From Bin5 sp022821545 (GTDB lineage: Bacteria; Chloroflexota; Anaerolineae; Caldilineales; Caldilineaceae): a DNA stretch of 64,000 nucleotides. The stretch is taken from assembly GCA_963664085.2 (NCBI GenBank), contig CAXXLO010000002.1:3534001-3598000 (forward strand), in the 5' to 3' direction. A program made the translations under genes and the position numbers. Numbering within the stretch: position 1 is the first letter of the stretch; every line of letters starts with the position of its first letter. This document shows, one piece after another, positions 26,509 through 36,053 of this stretch. The notes under the pieces were generated by a model. The model made no database searches, was not told the origin of the DNA, and was given only the letters and a program-made list of their open reading frames with translations.

Positions 26509-26882
26509 CCAGAGTTGTCATTGCCAAGGTCTGGGAGATTCCGCCGGGCGACCGCAAGATCGTTGTGCCCTTTCGCGGCCGTGCCGGCATCGGCGTCTTC
26601 AACGTAAACGGCGAACTGTACGCGCTGCGCAATATCTGTCCGCACAAACGGGGCCCCCTCTGTACCGGCGAACTGACCGGCCGCATCGACGCGGCCGCGC
26701 CCCCCTCCGCCCGTCAAGCCGAACTGACGGTCGAAGGAGACGGCGAAGTCCTGCGCTGTCCGTGGCATCAGTGGCCTTTCGAGATCGCAACCGGCCGTTG
26801 CCTTGTGGACCCGGACGTGCGCGTCAAGACCTATCCGGTCCACATTGATGGCAACGACATCGTAGTCAATCTTGATGACTGA
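26505..26882 (+). CDS. Rieske 2Fe-2S protein
   Basis: 125 residues. The cluster ligands are Cys and His in CPHKRGPLC and Cys and His in CPWHQWPF. About 45 residues separate the two motifs, longer than usual, because of an Ala/Pro-rich insert. There is no signal or membrane helix, so it is a soluble ferredoxin-type Rieske or a small oxygenase component. It is translationally coupled to the third amidohydrolase. No oxygenase alpha subunit is adjacent. Confidence 0.9.
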   Translation: MTRVVIAKVWEIPPGDRKIVVPFRGRAGIGVFNVNGELYALRNICPHKRGPLCTGELTGRIDAAAPPSARQAELTVEGDGEVLRCPWHQWPFEIATGRCLVDPDVRVKTYPVHIDGNDIVVNLDD

Positions 26883-26930
26883 ACCTTCGAATAGGAGAGC
26901 CGGTGTCTTGTGGAGCGAACAGGAGAAGAG

Positions 26931-28223
26931 ATGACCACCAGTGCTTTGATGGACCGCCGAGATCATCTTCTCGGCGCGGGGGCGCCGATATTTTACGAAA
27001 GACCGGTCAATATCGTACGCGGCGAAGGCGTTTGGCTCTACGATGACGGCGGCCGCCGCTACCTCGACATGTACAATAACGTGCCCTGCGTCGGTCACTG
27101 CCATCCCCATGTCGTCGAGGCGATGCACAAACAGTCGCAGACCCTCAACGTTCACAGCCGCTATCTGAACGAACGCGTTCTCGACTATGCCGAGCGGATC
27201 GCAAACCTGCACGCCGCCCACTTGACCAGCGTTGTCTTCACCTGCACCGGCACTGAAGCGAACGAAGTGGCCTTGGGCATCGCCCGCGCCGCCACCGGAG
27301 GACAGGGCTTCATCTGCAGCGACGCCGCCTATCACGGCAACAGTGCAGAAGTAGGTAAGTTCACCCGTGTCGGACAGCTGGCCGGGGAAGACAGGGCAAA
27401 GGAGATACGCGCTTTCCCCTTCCCCCAGAGCTACCGCCCGCTCCAGGAGGGCCTGTCCGACGCAGAGCTGACCGAGCTCTATCTGGCAAAGGTGGAGAGC
27501 GCGATCGAAAGCTTGCGGGCCGACGGTATTCCTCTGGCAGGGATGCTTGTCTGCTCGATTTTCGCCAACGAAGGCCTGCCTGCCATCCCCGGTGGGTTCA
27601 TGCCGCGAGCTGCCAAGATCGTCCGTGCGGCCGGGGGCCTGGTCATTGCAGACGAAGTGCAGGCAGGATTCTGCCGGACTGGCCGCTGGTGGGGCTACGA
27701 AGAGACTGAATTCTCGCCCGATATCGTTACCATGGGAAAGCCGATGGGCAACGGGATGCCGGTTGCGGCCGCGGCGGCTTCAAGCGAGCTTGTAGACCAA
27801 TTTCGAAGCAACAAGCGCTACTTCAACACCTTTGCGGCCAGCCCATTGCAGGCCGCTGCTGGAATGGCCGTGGTCGACGTGATCGAAGAAGAGGAGCTGG
27901 CAAGCAATGTCGAAAAGGTCGGCGTCTACCTACGCGGCGAACTTCGCAAGCTGCAGGCCAGTTCCGAGCAGCTCGCAGATGTTCGCGGCCGCGGCATGTT
28001 CATCGGCATGGAGTGGGTGCAAGATCGTGCATCCAAAAGGCCGGATTCCGACGGCGCCGCAGCGGTCGTCAACCGGCTGCGCGACAGGGGGTTTCTGATC
28101 GGCAGCTCCGGCCCAATGAGCAACATTCTGAAAATCAGGCCGCCGCTCGTCTTCAAGCGCGAACACGCCGACATGTTCTTGACCGCGTTTGAGGAGAGTA
28201 TTCGAGAACGCGCGGTCGCCTGA
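26931..28223 (+). CDS. class III PLP aminotransferase or phospholyase
   Basis: 430 residues from the ATG at 26931, with AGGAG five bases upstream. The fold-type I class III pattern is clear: TGTEANEVALGIARA for cofactor phosphate, VIADEVQAGFCRTG with the PLP Asp, and the Schiff-base Lys in TMGKPMGNGMP. Its closest functional relatives by pattern are AGXT2-like alanine-glyoxylate aminotransferases and ethanolamine-phosphate or phosphohydroxylysine phospholyases. The APH-type kinase gene 60 bp downstream supports the phospholyase reading. Confidence 0.87.
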   Translation: MTTSALMDRRDHLLGAGAPIFYERPVNIVRGEGVWLYDDGGRRYLDMYNNVPCVGHCHPHVVEAMHKQSQTLNVHSRYLNERVLDYAERIANLHAAHLTSVVFTCTGTEANEVALGIARAATGGQGFICSDAAYHGNSAEVGKFTRVGQLAGEDRAKEIRAFPFPQSYRPLQEGLSDAELTELYLAKVESAIESLRADGIPLAGMLVCSIFANEGLPAIPGGFMPRAAKIVRAAGGLVIADEVQAGFCRTGRWWGYEETEFSPDIVTMGKPMGNGMPVAAAAASSELVDQFRSNKRYFNTFAASPLQAAAGMAVVDVIEEEELASNVEKVGVYLRGELRKLQASSEQLADVRGRGMFIGMEWVQDRASKRPDSDGAAAVVNRLRDRGFLIGSSGPMSNILKIRPPLVFKREHADMFLTAFEESIRERAVA

Positions 28224-28283
28224 AAGGAAGAGTCTGGACCGAGCGGGGTCCAAGGCAGCGGACACGATAAAACTGTCAAAGAG

Positions 28284-29279
28284 ATGAATGACCTGAATGA
28301 GAAGGCGTTACTCTCCTCCGCCGCACGGGCAATAGAGGCTTGGGACCTGTGCGTTACCAAAATCTCCCTCGTATCCCATTCTGAAAACATTGTCTTTCGC
28401 GTCGACTCGGAGAGCGGGCAGGCATTTGTGTTTCGCTTTCACCGGCCCGGCTATCATTCGCTCTCCCAACTGCATGGTGAGCTTCTGTGGACTGCCGCCC
28501 TGAACCGTGCAGGAATCGGCGCGCCTGTGCATCGCTTTACGAGAGATGGAAGCGCATTCATCAACGTCCATTTGCCGGAGCTCTCACAGAACCGTTACGT
28601 TAGTCTGATGGAGTGGGTTGAAGGGACCGCCATGGCAACGATGATCGAGCAGGATGCCGACGAGTCAAACCTTGTAAGATGCTTCCACAAAACCGGGCAG
28701 CTTGCGGCCCGCATTCACAATCAGTCCAGGGCATGGCGCCCTCCTCCCGCGTTCGAGCGTCACGCCTTTGATGCCGAGGGGCTGATGGGCAAGGAACCTT
28801 TCTGGGGACCATTCTGGCAACAGTCGGAGTTGACCGCCGCCGAGCGTGCCCAGATTATCCACGCCCGCGACCAGATCTATGGAATCTTGACAGATTATGG
28901 CAAGGAAAGAGATACCTATAGTCTCATCCACGCCGACCTACATCCCGGAAACTTGATTGTTACTGGCGACCGCATGCACATTATCGACTTTGACGACTCC
29001 GGTTTCGGATGGCACCAATACGAGCTGGCGGTGGCGATCTCCTACTATCAGGACACGCCATACTTTGACTCGATTCGGGAAGCGATTATAGCGGGCTACC
29101 TTACCGAAAGACCCCTTCAGAAAGCGGATATCGAGCTACTGCCGGTCTTTGTACTGGTCCGAAGCATGGTATCCCTGGGCTGGATCGAGCAACGCCCCGA
29201 GCTGGACAGCAGCCATAAGCTGCCCACCTTGATCGAAAGGTCCTGCGAGCAGTCGAAAGCTCTCTTTGGCAGCGTCTGA
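28284..29279 (+). CDS. APH-family small-molecule kinase
   Basis: 331 residues of the aminoglycoside/choline/homoserine kinase fold. VFRFHRPGYHS carries the beta-3 region. LIHADLHPGNLIV provides the catalytic Asp and Mg-binding Asn, and HIIDFDDSGFGW the DFD metal motif. Paired with the class III PLP enzyme, it resembles the kinase/phospholyase pair for hydroxylysine or ethanolamine breakdown (inference). It is unlikely to be an antibiotic-resistance gene. Confidence 0.85.
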   Translation: MNDLNEKALLSSAARAIEAWDLCVTKISLVSHSENIVFRVDSESGQAFVFRFHRPGYHSLSQLHGELLWTAALNRAGIGAPVHRFTRDGSAFINVHLPELSQNRYVSLMEWVEGTAMATMIEQDADESNLVRCFHKTGQLAARIHNQSRAWRPPPAFERHAFDAEGLMGKEPFWGPFWQQSELTAAERAQIIHARDQIYGILTDYGKERDTYSLIHADLHPGNLIVTGDRMHIIDFDDSGFGWHQYELAVAISYYQDTPYFDSIREAIIAGYLTERPLQKADIELLPVFVLVRSMVSLGWIEQRPELDSSHKLPTLIERSCEQSKALFGSV

Positions 29280-29504
29280 CTCGACACTTCGGGAGACTAT
29301 GTCTACTTCGCGAAGGACATCTGCTCCAGGACCCCACGGTGTCTACGGAACGGATGCCTCTCTGCGTTGACCTCGATTCCCATGCTTTTCCCCTCAACTT
29401 CCGCCTTCACATTTAGCATCGGCTTTTGACAGCGCCACATAAGATCAGAGAAACTGCTTCCAAGTGTGGGTATGGCTTGGCTCTAACTGATCGGAGCGTC
29501 AGCT

Positions 29505-30026
29505 ATGAGAAAAGTTCGCTATAACTGCGCAATGAGTTTAGACGGCTACATTGCGGACGCAGACGACGGCTTCGATTGGATTGAGTTAGATCCTGACATC
29601 GACTTCGAGGAGCTTTCCTCGCAGTTCGACACGTATCTGATGGGGCGCCGGACGTTTGAAGCGGCCGGCGGGCAAGGCCCCCCGTCATCAGAGATCCGCA
29701 ACTACGTATTCTCGACCACTCTGGATCAAAGTGATCACGCAAATCTGCGGATAATCTCCGCAGACTGGGTGCAGGCAGTGCGGGCTCTGCGGGCGGAGCC
29801 GGGAAAAGACATTTGGCTGTTTGGCGGTGGTGTGCTGTTCGGAAATCTTTGCAATGAAGGGCTGGTTGACACGCTTGAGGTGTCCATCATTCCCGTCTTG
29901 CTTGGCGGCGGCGTACCCTTGGTTGCGGGCCTTTCGAGGCAGGTAAATCTGATCTTGAAGGAGCACAAGGTATACGAGAAGACGGGAACGGCGTTACTCG
30001 TGTATGAAATTGACAGGCTCACTTAA
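29505..30026 (+). CDS. DHFR/RibD-like reductase
   Basis: 173 residues of the RibD C-terminal/dihydrofolate reductase family. It has NCAMSLDGYIADADDGFDW at the start, YLMGRRTFEA, and DIWLFGGGVLFGNL with the NADPH glycine loop. Stand-alone members such as YyaP/YwjB are widespread and of unknown substrate. GGAG lies before the ATG. The 225 bp upstream (29280-29504) hold no gene that I can support. Confidence 0.87.
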   Translation: MRKVRYNCAMSLDGYIADADDGFDWIELDPDIDFEELSSQFDTYLMGRRTFEAAGGQGPPSSEIRNYVFSTTLDQSDHANLRIISADWVQAVRALRAEPGKDIWLFGGGVLFGNLCNEGLVDTLEVSIIPVLLGGGVPLVAGLSRQVNLILKEHKVYEKTGTALLVYEIDRLT

Positions 30027-30230
30027 AGCGAAATAGTTAGCGGGCGTCTGGGCCCTACCTCGACTCTTGCACTACCCTAATGTCCGAAAGCCATTTCTCG
30101 ATCAACGCGAACGGAAACAGAAGCCTGCGGATTCTATGTATCAGCCGTACAACAAAGTAGAATGGGAACTGCTTTCGGACACAATGTCTGTTGTGTCCCA
30201 AAATCACATGCCAGAAAAGCCAGGAATTAT

Positions 30231-31766
30231 ATGTCCACAAACGATACAGATGGCCGAGATAGTGAAACTACACACTCACTTGCCACCGCTGAAACAGCCG
30301 ATCTCGACGAAAACGTCAACTCGCTGGATCTGGTCGAGCCGGAGAACGCGCTGCCCGACATCTCGCTCTCAGAGCTCCCGCAGATAGCGCAAGAAGCGGC
30401 CGCCACCGCCGGCTGGACCAGGCTGATGCCGGTACAGGCCAAGGCAATTCCATATCTTCTCGCCGGTCGGGATCTGATGGTGCAGTCACGCACGGGGAGC
30501 GGCAAGACCGGCGCATTTCTGCTTCCTATTCTTCACAAGATTCAACGAAACAAGCGCGTCTGCCAGGTCCTAATCCTTGTTCCGACTCGTGAGCTGGCCT
30601 TACAGGTCTCAAAAGAGGCGGCGCTACTGGGAGAGGCAACCGGCGTGCGCAGCGTTGCGGTCTATGGCGGCGTCAAGTACGGCCCCCAGACTTCGGCGCT
30701 CCGCGATGGCGCTCAGCTGGTAATCGGCACGCCCGGACGCATCCTCGATCACCTGTTGCAGCGGAATCTGCGCCTGGATGATCTGCATCAGCTTGTGTTC
30801 GACGAGGCCGATCGGATGCTGTCGATGGGCTTTTACCCGGACATGGTGCAGGTCAAGTCTTTCCTGCCTTCGGGGCGGATCCACGGATCGATGTTTTCGG
30901 CTACCTTTCCCGCACATGTCTTGCGGCTGGCTCAGCAGTTTCTGACCGAGCCGGAATTCCTCAGCCTGAGCCGCGATCGCGTCCACGTCGCCGAGGCCGA
31001 GCATCTCCTCTACGCCGATCCCGGCATGAAGAAGGATAGGGCCCTTGTGCGCCTGATTGAAGTGGAGAACCCGGCAGCTGCAATCGTATTCTGCAACACG
31101 CGCCGAACGGTTGACTATGTGACAATCGTGCTGCAACGATTTGGTTACGACGCCGACAAAATCAGCTCGGACCTCAGTCAGCAGGATCGTGAGCGCGTAA
31201 TGCGTCGTGTGCGGGAGGGAAAGCTGAGGCTGCTGGTAGCGACCGACGTGGCGGCCCGGGGCATTGACATTCCCGAGCTTTCTCACGTGTTCCAGTATGA
31301 GCCGCCGGAAGATCCGGAGTCCTACATCCACCGCGCAGGGCGCACCGCACGCGCCGGTTCCTCCGGGGCCGCAGTCTCCCTGACGGCGTCGTTCGACGAA
31401 CGCATGCAGATGGAGCGCATCGCCAAACGGTACGGCATCCCTTTGGAGGAGCGCAAGCTGCCCACCGATGATGAGGTGGCCGCCACCGTCTCCGAGCGCG
31501 TCACCTCCTTGCTGGAGTCCAAGCTGCGCGACCGCGATAATCTGCAAAGCGAGCGTATGCGCAGGTTCCGCCCGCTGGTAGACGAGTGGATGGAATCCGA
31601 CGAGGGCCAGACATTGCTGGCGATGATTGTCGACGACTTCTATCAGGACTCTCTGCACGCGCCGCCGGCGCTTCCCGAAGAGAAGCCCGCGGAAAGACCC
31701 GCAGCGCAGGAACGAAAGAGGCGTCGCCGAAGCCGGCCCCGCCGGACGCGAAATCGCCGCAGTTGA
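30231..31766 (+). CDS. DEAD-box RNA helicase
   Basis: 511 residues from the ATG at 30231 (AGGA upstream). It carries motif Q near LMPVQAKAIP, motif I SRTGSGKTGAF, motif Ia PTRELALQ, motif II FDEADRM, motif III SATF, motif V ATDVAARGID and motif VI HRAGRTARAG. The C-terminal tail is Arg-rich and should bind RNA. It is an ATP-dependent RNA helicase for ribosome assembly or mRNA turnover. It is convergent with nadE, with only 31 bp between the stops. Confidence 0.93.
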   Translation: MSTNDTDGRDSETTHSLATAETADLDENVNSLDLVEPENALPDISLSELPQIAQEAAATAGWTRLMPVQAKAIPYLLAGRDLMVQSRTGSGKTGAFLLPILHKIQRNKRVCQVLILVPTRELALQVSKEAALLGEATGVRSVAVYGGVKYGPQTSALRDGAQLVIGTPGRILDHLLQRNLRLDDLHQLVFDEADRMLSMGFYPDMVQVKSFLPSGRIHGSMFSATFPAHVLRLAQQFLTEPEFLSLSRDRVHVAEAEHLLYADPGMKKDRALVRLIEVENPAAAIVFCNTRRTVDYVTIVLQRFGYDADKISSDLSQQDRERVMRRVREGKLRLLVATDVAARGIDIPELSHVFQYEPPEDPESYIHRAGRTARAGSSGAAVSLTASFDERMQMERIAKRYGIPLEERKLPTDDEVAATVSERVTSLLESKLRDRDNLQSERMRRFRPLVDEWMESDEGQTLLAMIVDDFYQDSLHAPPALPEEKPAERPAAQERKRRRRSRPRRTRNRRS

Positions 31767-31797
31767 CGCCACATCCCCTCTCGAAAAACTGCCGCTC

Positions 31798-33987
31798 TCA
31801 GTCCGGAACGTTCTGTCGCAACTCGGCCAGCCAGGCAGCCGCCGAGGAGTCGCTGGGGGCGCGCCAGTCTCCTCGCGGACTGAGAGAACCGCCGCTGCCA
31901 ACCTTGGGGCCATTGGGAACGGCAGTCCGTTTGAACTGGCTGATCTGGAAGAAGCGGAACAGGAACAGTTGCAGCCACTTTCGGATTTCCGGCAGATCGT
32001 ACTGGTTTCGCTTGTGTTCCGGCAGGAATTCAGGCCACATGCCCTGGCGGCGGTCGCCCCAGGCCTGTAACGCCAGGAAGGCAACTTTGCTGGGCAGGAA
32101 GCCATACCGCGAGATGTAGTAGAGGAAAAAGTCCTGCAGTTCATAGGGCCCGATCTTGTCCTCGGTCGACTGCGCCGGCCCGTCGCCGGTCCCGTCTCCC
32201 GGCACCAGTTCCGGTGAAATCTCAGTGTCCAATACGGACTGGAGAACCGTGCTGACGGCGTCGTCGAACTGCGAAGTAGCGATCACCCAGCGGATCAGAT
32301 GCTGAATCAGAGTCTTGGGGACCGAGGCGTTGACGTTGTAGTGGCTCATCTGGTCGCCCACGCCGTAGGTCGCCCAGCCCAACGCCAGTTCGCTCAGGTC
32401 GCCCGTGCCAAGGACGAGCGCGTCATTGTAGTTGGCCAGCCGGAAGAGATGGCTGGTGCGTTCCCCGGCCTGCACGTTCTCGAAAGTGATGTCGTAATCC
32501 GGATCCTCCTCCGCGAAGGGATGGCCGATGTCCCGGAACATCTGCATCGCCGAGGGCCGAATGTCGAGCTCGTGTCCGCTGACGCCGAATGCGTCCATGA
32601 GGCGATGGGCGTTGGATCGTGTGTTCGCGCTGGTCGCAAACCCCGGCATCGTGTAGGCGAGAACGTTCGCGCGCGGCAGCTTCAGACGGTCCATCGTGCG
32701 GGCCGCAACGATTAGCGCCTGGGTCGAATCCAGTCCTCCTGAGATGCCGATGACGACCTTCTTGATCCCGGTAGCCCTGAGGCGCTGCATCAGACCATGC
32801 ACCTGAATGTTGTATGCCTCGTAGGCTTGCTCGTCGCGCCGCACAGCGTCGCTGGGGACGAAAGGAAAGCGCTCAATTTTGCGTTGAAGATGGTCCATTC
32901 GCAGCGGCCAGGCACTCAAATCTTTGCCCTCGGCATTCGTACCCAGCACCGGCGTCTGAAAATCGAAGGGTACGGTCCGAATTGCCTCCAACTGAGGTCT
33001 GTGCAGCGCCGCGGCGTCATTGAAGCTGGTCTGCCTCATGCGGCTTTGCGCCAGGCGTTCTGTGTCGATGTCGGCGACGATGATCTGCTCGCCGTCTGCG
33101 AATCTCTCCGATTCGGCCAGCAGCTCGCCGTCTTCGTAGATAAGCGCATGCCCATCCCACGCCAGATCCGTGGTCGATTCTCCCGGGCCCGCCGCCGAGT
33201 AGAGATAAGCGGCAATACACTTACCCGACTGGCTTGCGCACAGGTCCTTGCGGTAGTGGGATTTGCCAATTGTAATGTTGGATGCAGATAGATTGGCCAG
33301 GATTGTGGCTCCGGCCAGCGCGGCGTAAGAGCTGGGAGGAATCGGCGTCCATACGTCTTCACAGATCTCCACGTGCAGGACGAATCTACCGTCGGCGCTG
33401 CCGGCTGGCGCCTGCCCGGAATGCGGCCGGCCGTCCTGGTATTCGGGCGTGTCTTCCACCCTGCTCGATACCGCTTTGAACACAAGAACGTTGCCAAACG
33501 GCACGGTCTTTCCGAGGAACTGTACCTCGCGACCGACGGCATGGCGAGCTGCGCTGAACTGGCGCGTCTCATAGAATTCGCGGTAGCTGGGTAGGTAGGT
33601 CTTCGGCACGATACCCAGCACTTGGCCGCGGTAAATGACGACCGCGCAGTTGAACAGCCGATTCTCGAATCGGAGCGGCGCGCCGACCAGTAGCACCGGC
33701 GTCAGCTGCCTGCTTTCTTCAACAATCCGGCCAATGCCGGCCTGGACGCCTTCCAGCAGAGCTTCCTGCTGAAGCAGATCGTCGATGGCATAGGAAGAGA
33801 TCCCAAGCTCGGGAAAAAGGGCAACGGCGGCGCCCACATCCGATGCCTGGGCAGCCAGGCCCAACGTATGCGCCGTGTTGAACGCCGGATCCGCTACCCG
33901 AACATTGGGCACACACACGGCCACGCGCACGAAGCCATGACTATAGAATGAGTTGAAATTGTAAAATGAACTGAAACTGTCGGCCAT
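31798..33987 (-). CDS. nadE: glutamine-dependent NAD+ synthetase
   Basis: 729 residues. The N-terminal nitrilase domain has Glu in FPELG, Lys in VPKTYLPS and Cys in VEICEDVW. The synthetase domain has the ATP P-loop ISGGLDSTQAL and GTGDLSELALGW. The enzyme amidates deamido-NAD using ammonia channelled from Gln. The length fits the long bacterial glutamine-dependent form. The ATG at 33987 directs a short Phe/Tyr-rich start. Confidence 0.94.
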   Translation of the reverse strand: MADSFSSFYNFNSFYSHGFVRVAVCVPNVRVADPAFNTAHTLGLAAQASDVGAAVALFPELGISSYAIDDLLQQEALLEGVQAGIGRIVEESRQLTPVLLVGAPLRFENRLFNCAVVIYRGQVLGIVPKTYLPSYREFYETRQFSAARHAVGREVQFLGKTVPFGNVLVFKAVSSRVEDTPEYQDGRPHSGQAPAGSADGRFVLHVEICEDVWTPIPPSSYAALAGATILANLSASNITIGKSHYRKDLCASQSGKCIAAYLYSAAGPGESTTDLAWDGHALIYEDGELLAESERFADGEQIIVADIDTERLAQSRMRQTSFNDAAALHRPQLEAIRTVPFDFQTPVLGTNAEGKDLSAWPLRMDHLQRKIERFPFVPSDAVRRDEQAYEAYNIQVHGLMQRLRATGIKKVVIGISGGLDSTQALIVAARTMDRLKLPRANVLAYTMPGFATSANTRSNAHRLMDAFGVSGHELDIRPSAMQMFRDIGHPFAEEDPDYDITFENVQAGERTSHLFRLANYNDALVLGTGDLSELALGWATYGVGDQMSHYNVNASVPKTLIQHLIRWVIATSQFDDAVSTVLQSVLDTEISPELVPGDGTGDGPAQSTEDKIGPYELQDFFLYYISRYGFLPSKVAFLALQAWGDRRQGMWPEFLPEHKRNQYDLPEIRKWLQLFLFRFFQISQFKRTAVPNGPKVGSGGSLSPRGDWRAPSDSSAAAWLAELRQNVPD

Positions 33988-34147
33988 CTTGGTTCAGAAT
34001 AAATTCTAAGCTAAACGTTGCCGACGGCAAACGCCTTCTTCAGCGTATTATCTTGGAATCCGCCAGCCCGTGCAAAGCCCAATTGACATGCTTTCCGCAA
34101 TTTTGAGATAATTGCCGGAAACTGTGGGGTAAGGATTAGACGAAAAA

Positions 34148-35218
34148 ATGACTTGGAAAGTTGCCGGAATAAACTTCGACCATTCGCACATGGGCGATCT
34201 CCTGCGCCAGTGCCATGAACACGCTGATGTGGAGATCATCGGAATCTGTCATACCGACAGAGAAAAGATGGCGTCCGCAATCGACAACTTTGCCATTCCA
34301 GCGCAGCGAGTCTTTACCGACTTTCGCGACTGCCTTGAAAGGACGCAGCCGGACATCGCGATCCTGTGTCCGTCCACGGCAACCCACGCCGAATGGGTGC
34401 TCAACGTCGCCCCGTTCGACGTTCACGTGCTGCTGGAAAAGCCGTTTGCCGCTGACCTGGCCTCTGCCGACAAGATGATCGCGGCGATGGCTGAAACGGC
34501 GAAGCAGTTTGTCATCAACTGGCCGCTGCGCTGGTACCCATGCCACGTGACTGCCAAGCGACTTCTGGAAGAAGGGACTATCGGCGACCTGCTTGAGGTC
34601 CACTACTATGACGGCAATCGGGGCCCGCTTTTCCACGTTGCCGACAAGGAAGAGACCGACGAAGAGTACCGGCAGCGCAAAAACGAAAGCTGGTTCTATC
34701 AGAAGACCGCAGGCGGTGGCTCACTCCTGGATTACCTGGGCTACGGCGTTACGCTGGGGACGTGGTTTCTCGACGGCAGAGCGCCTCTGGAAGTGACGAC
34801 AGTAGTCGACGAGCCGCCCGGCCTCGAAGTCGACGAACACAGCATAACCATCTGCAAATACCCGTTCGGCCTGTCCAAGTTTGAGACCCGCTGGGGCACG
34901 TTCACAGACCCGTGGACCCTGCAGCCGCAGCCCAAATGCGGCTTTGTCCTCAAGGGCAGCGAGGGAACGATCAGCAGCTACGATTACGAAGATACCGTAC
35001 GCGTTCAGACGCGCGCGTGCCCCGCGGGCTACGACCAGCTGGTTGACAGGCTGACGCCGCCGTATCAAAACATTATCCAGTACTTCGTCCACTGCCTGGA
35101 GAAAGGGCAGAAGCCCGAAGGTCCGCTGTCACCCGATATCTGTAGAATTGGCCAGCAGATCGTCGATTCGGCAATCCTCAGTGCGCGTGAGCGACGGACG
35201 GTCTCCCTTCTGACCTAA
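34148..35218 (+). CDS. Gfo/Idh/MocA family oxidoreductase
   Basis: 356 residues. The Rossmann part covers 1-120, with VLLEKPFAADLASADKM containing the EKP motif. The C-terminal dimerisation domain has GGGSLLDYLGYGVTLGTWFL. It is NAD(P)-dependent and probably acts on a sugar or inositol derivative. It ends at 35218, just before a GC-rich hairpin whose right arm coincides with the start of the IS3 fragment. Confidence 0.88.
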   Translation: MTWKVAGINFDHSHMGDLLRQCHEHADVEIIGICHTDREKMASAIDNFAIPAQRVFTDFRDCLERTQPDIAILCPSTATHAEWVLNVAPFDVHVLLEKPFAADLASADKMIAAMAETAKQFVINWPLRWYPCHVTAKRLLEEGTIGDLLEVHYYDGNRGPLFHVADKEETDEEYRQRKNESWFYQKTAGGGSLLDYLGYGVTLGTWFLDGRAPLEVTTVVDEPPGLEVDEHSITICKYPFGLSKFETRWGTFTDPWTLQPQPKCGFVLKGSEGTISSYDYEDTVRVQTRACPAGYDQLVDRLTPPYQNIIQYFVHCLEKGQKPEGPLSPDICRIGQQIVDSAILSARERRTVSLLT

Positions 35219-35237
35219 CTAAAATCGGAAAAAGTAA

Positions 35238-35262
35238 GGCGCCGGCCTTCTCGACCGGCGCC
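35238..35262. other. GC hairpin at the mobile-region junction
   Basis: GGCGCCGG (35238-35245), a 9-base loop, and CCGGCGCC (35255-35262) form a perfect 8-bp stem after the oxidoreductase stop. It looks like a terminator whose U-run has been lost: the right arm is also the first base block of the IS3-derived repeat beginning at 35255. This suggests recombination at the shared CCGGCGCCT. Confidence 0.5.
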
Positions 35263-35329
35263 TGAGGCCCTCTTGCCTGCCGACCCTGTCCCCGTGCTTG
35301 TCGGACTAACATATCATGTGGTACAAACG
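35255..35329 (+). mobile_element. IS3-family right-end fragment (5' exon of the intron)
   Basis: The segment encodes the last residues of an IS3 transposase (in one frame PEALLPADPVPVLVGL then a stop) and the right-terminal sequence up to GTACAAACG. The terminal repeat continues after the intron at 36074-36087 as TCGGGGGCAGGTCA. The rest of the element is missing. Confidence 0.75.
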
Positions 35330-36053
35330 GTGCGCCGTGTCACGGCACAATTTCTAGCCTGGATACCAGGCTTAGGAGCAGGATATTCTAAAGGTCAACT
35401 GTCTTACCCTGACCCTGGCAACAGGGGAAGTTCTCGAAAGAGTGAGGGGACAACAGCATGACAGTAAAGCCGGAGAGTAGGACAGTCACGAAAATACCAG
35501 ACCGGCAAGACCTGCGACCTATGACTATGAAAGGAACCCTAGCGTCCATCTGGAGCAAACCACATCCAAGGGAAAAGTGACTGATACCCGAACCCCATAG
35601 AAATCCGAATGATGTTTGTTCGGATTCCCACCACACTCACGGAAATGCACTACGTCCGTGGGAACCTGCCAATGGGGAGAATCTGCTAACGAAGCAGGGT
35701 AAGGATGCGCCAAAAAGGGAGTCTAAGGGTCGCTATTACGGAGATTGTGAACCGGAACACGGGATGCCCTAAGTGATGCGAATCATACGGGTACGGAGTC
35801 TCCATAGTACTCGTCGGAATAACGACCGACCAGGGAGAGTGGGAAAGCCACTCACAGGGGGAAGGGAGACAGGTGAAGCTATGACTGCGAGTACGATGAG
35901 GGGGCGCGTGATGCGAACAACTGAAACTGTACTCAATGTCCTGAGTGAAAGGAACAAACTGCTCAGCGTAGCTGATCTGAGAAAGCCGGATGATGGGAAA
36001 CTATCACGTCCGGTTTGACCGGGGGCTTAGGAGAATAGTGTCGAAAGATAACT
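35255..36053 (+). repeat. 799-bp direct repeat, copy 1
   Basis: It matches 42598-43396 (offset 7343) with, by eye, a single difference at 36032 (A here, G at 43375). It contains the right end of an IS3-family element and nearly all of the group II intron. Near-identity over 799 bp points to a recent copying event or gene conversion. Confidence 0.9.

Noticed and set aside
28284..29279. Aminoglycoside resistance gene
   Set aside because: The APH fold is shared with many metabolic kinases, and the neighbour is a class III PLP enzyme. Nothing points to antibiotic modification.
35273..36018. Short open frames inside the intron copies (also 42616-43361)
   Set aside because: They are identical in both copies because the RNA is conserved, not the protein. 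They cross domain V and other structural parts of the group II intron.
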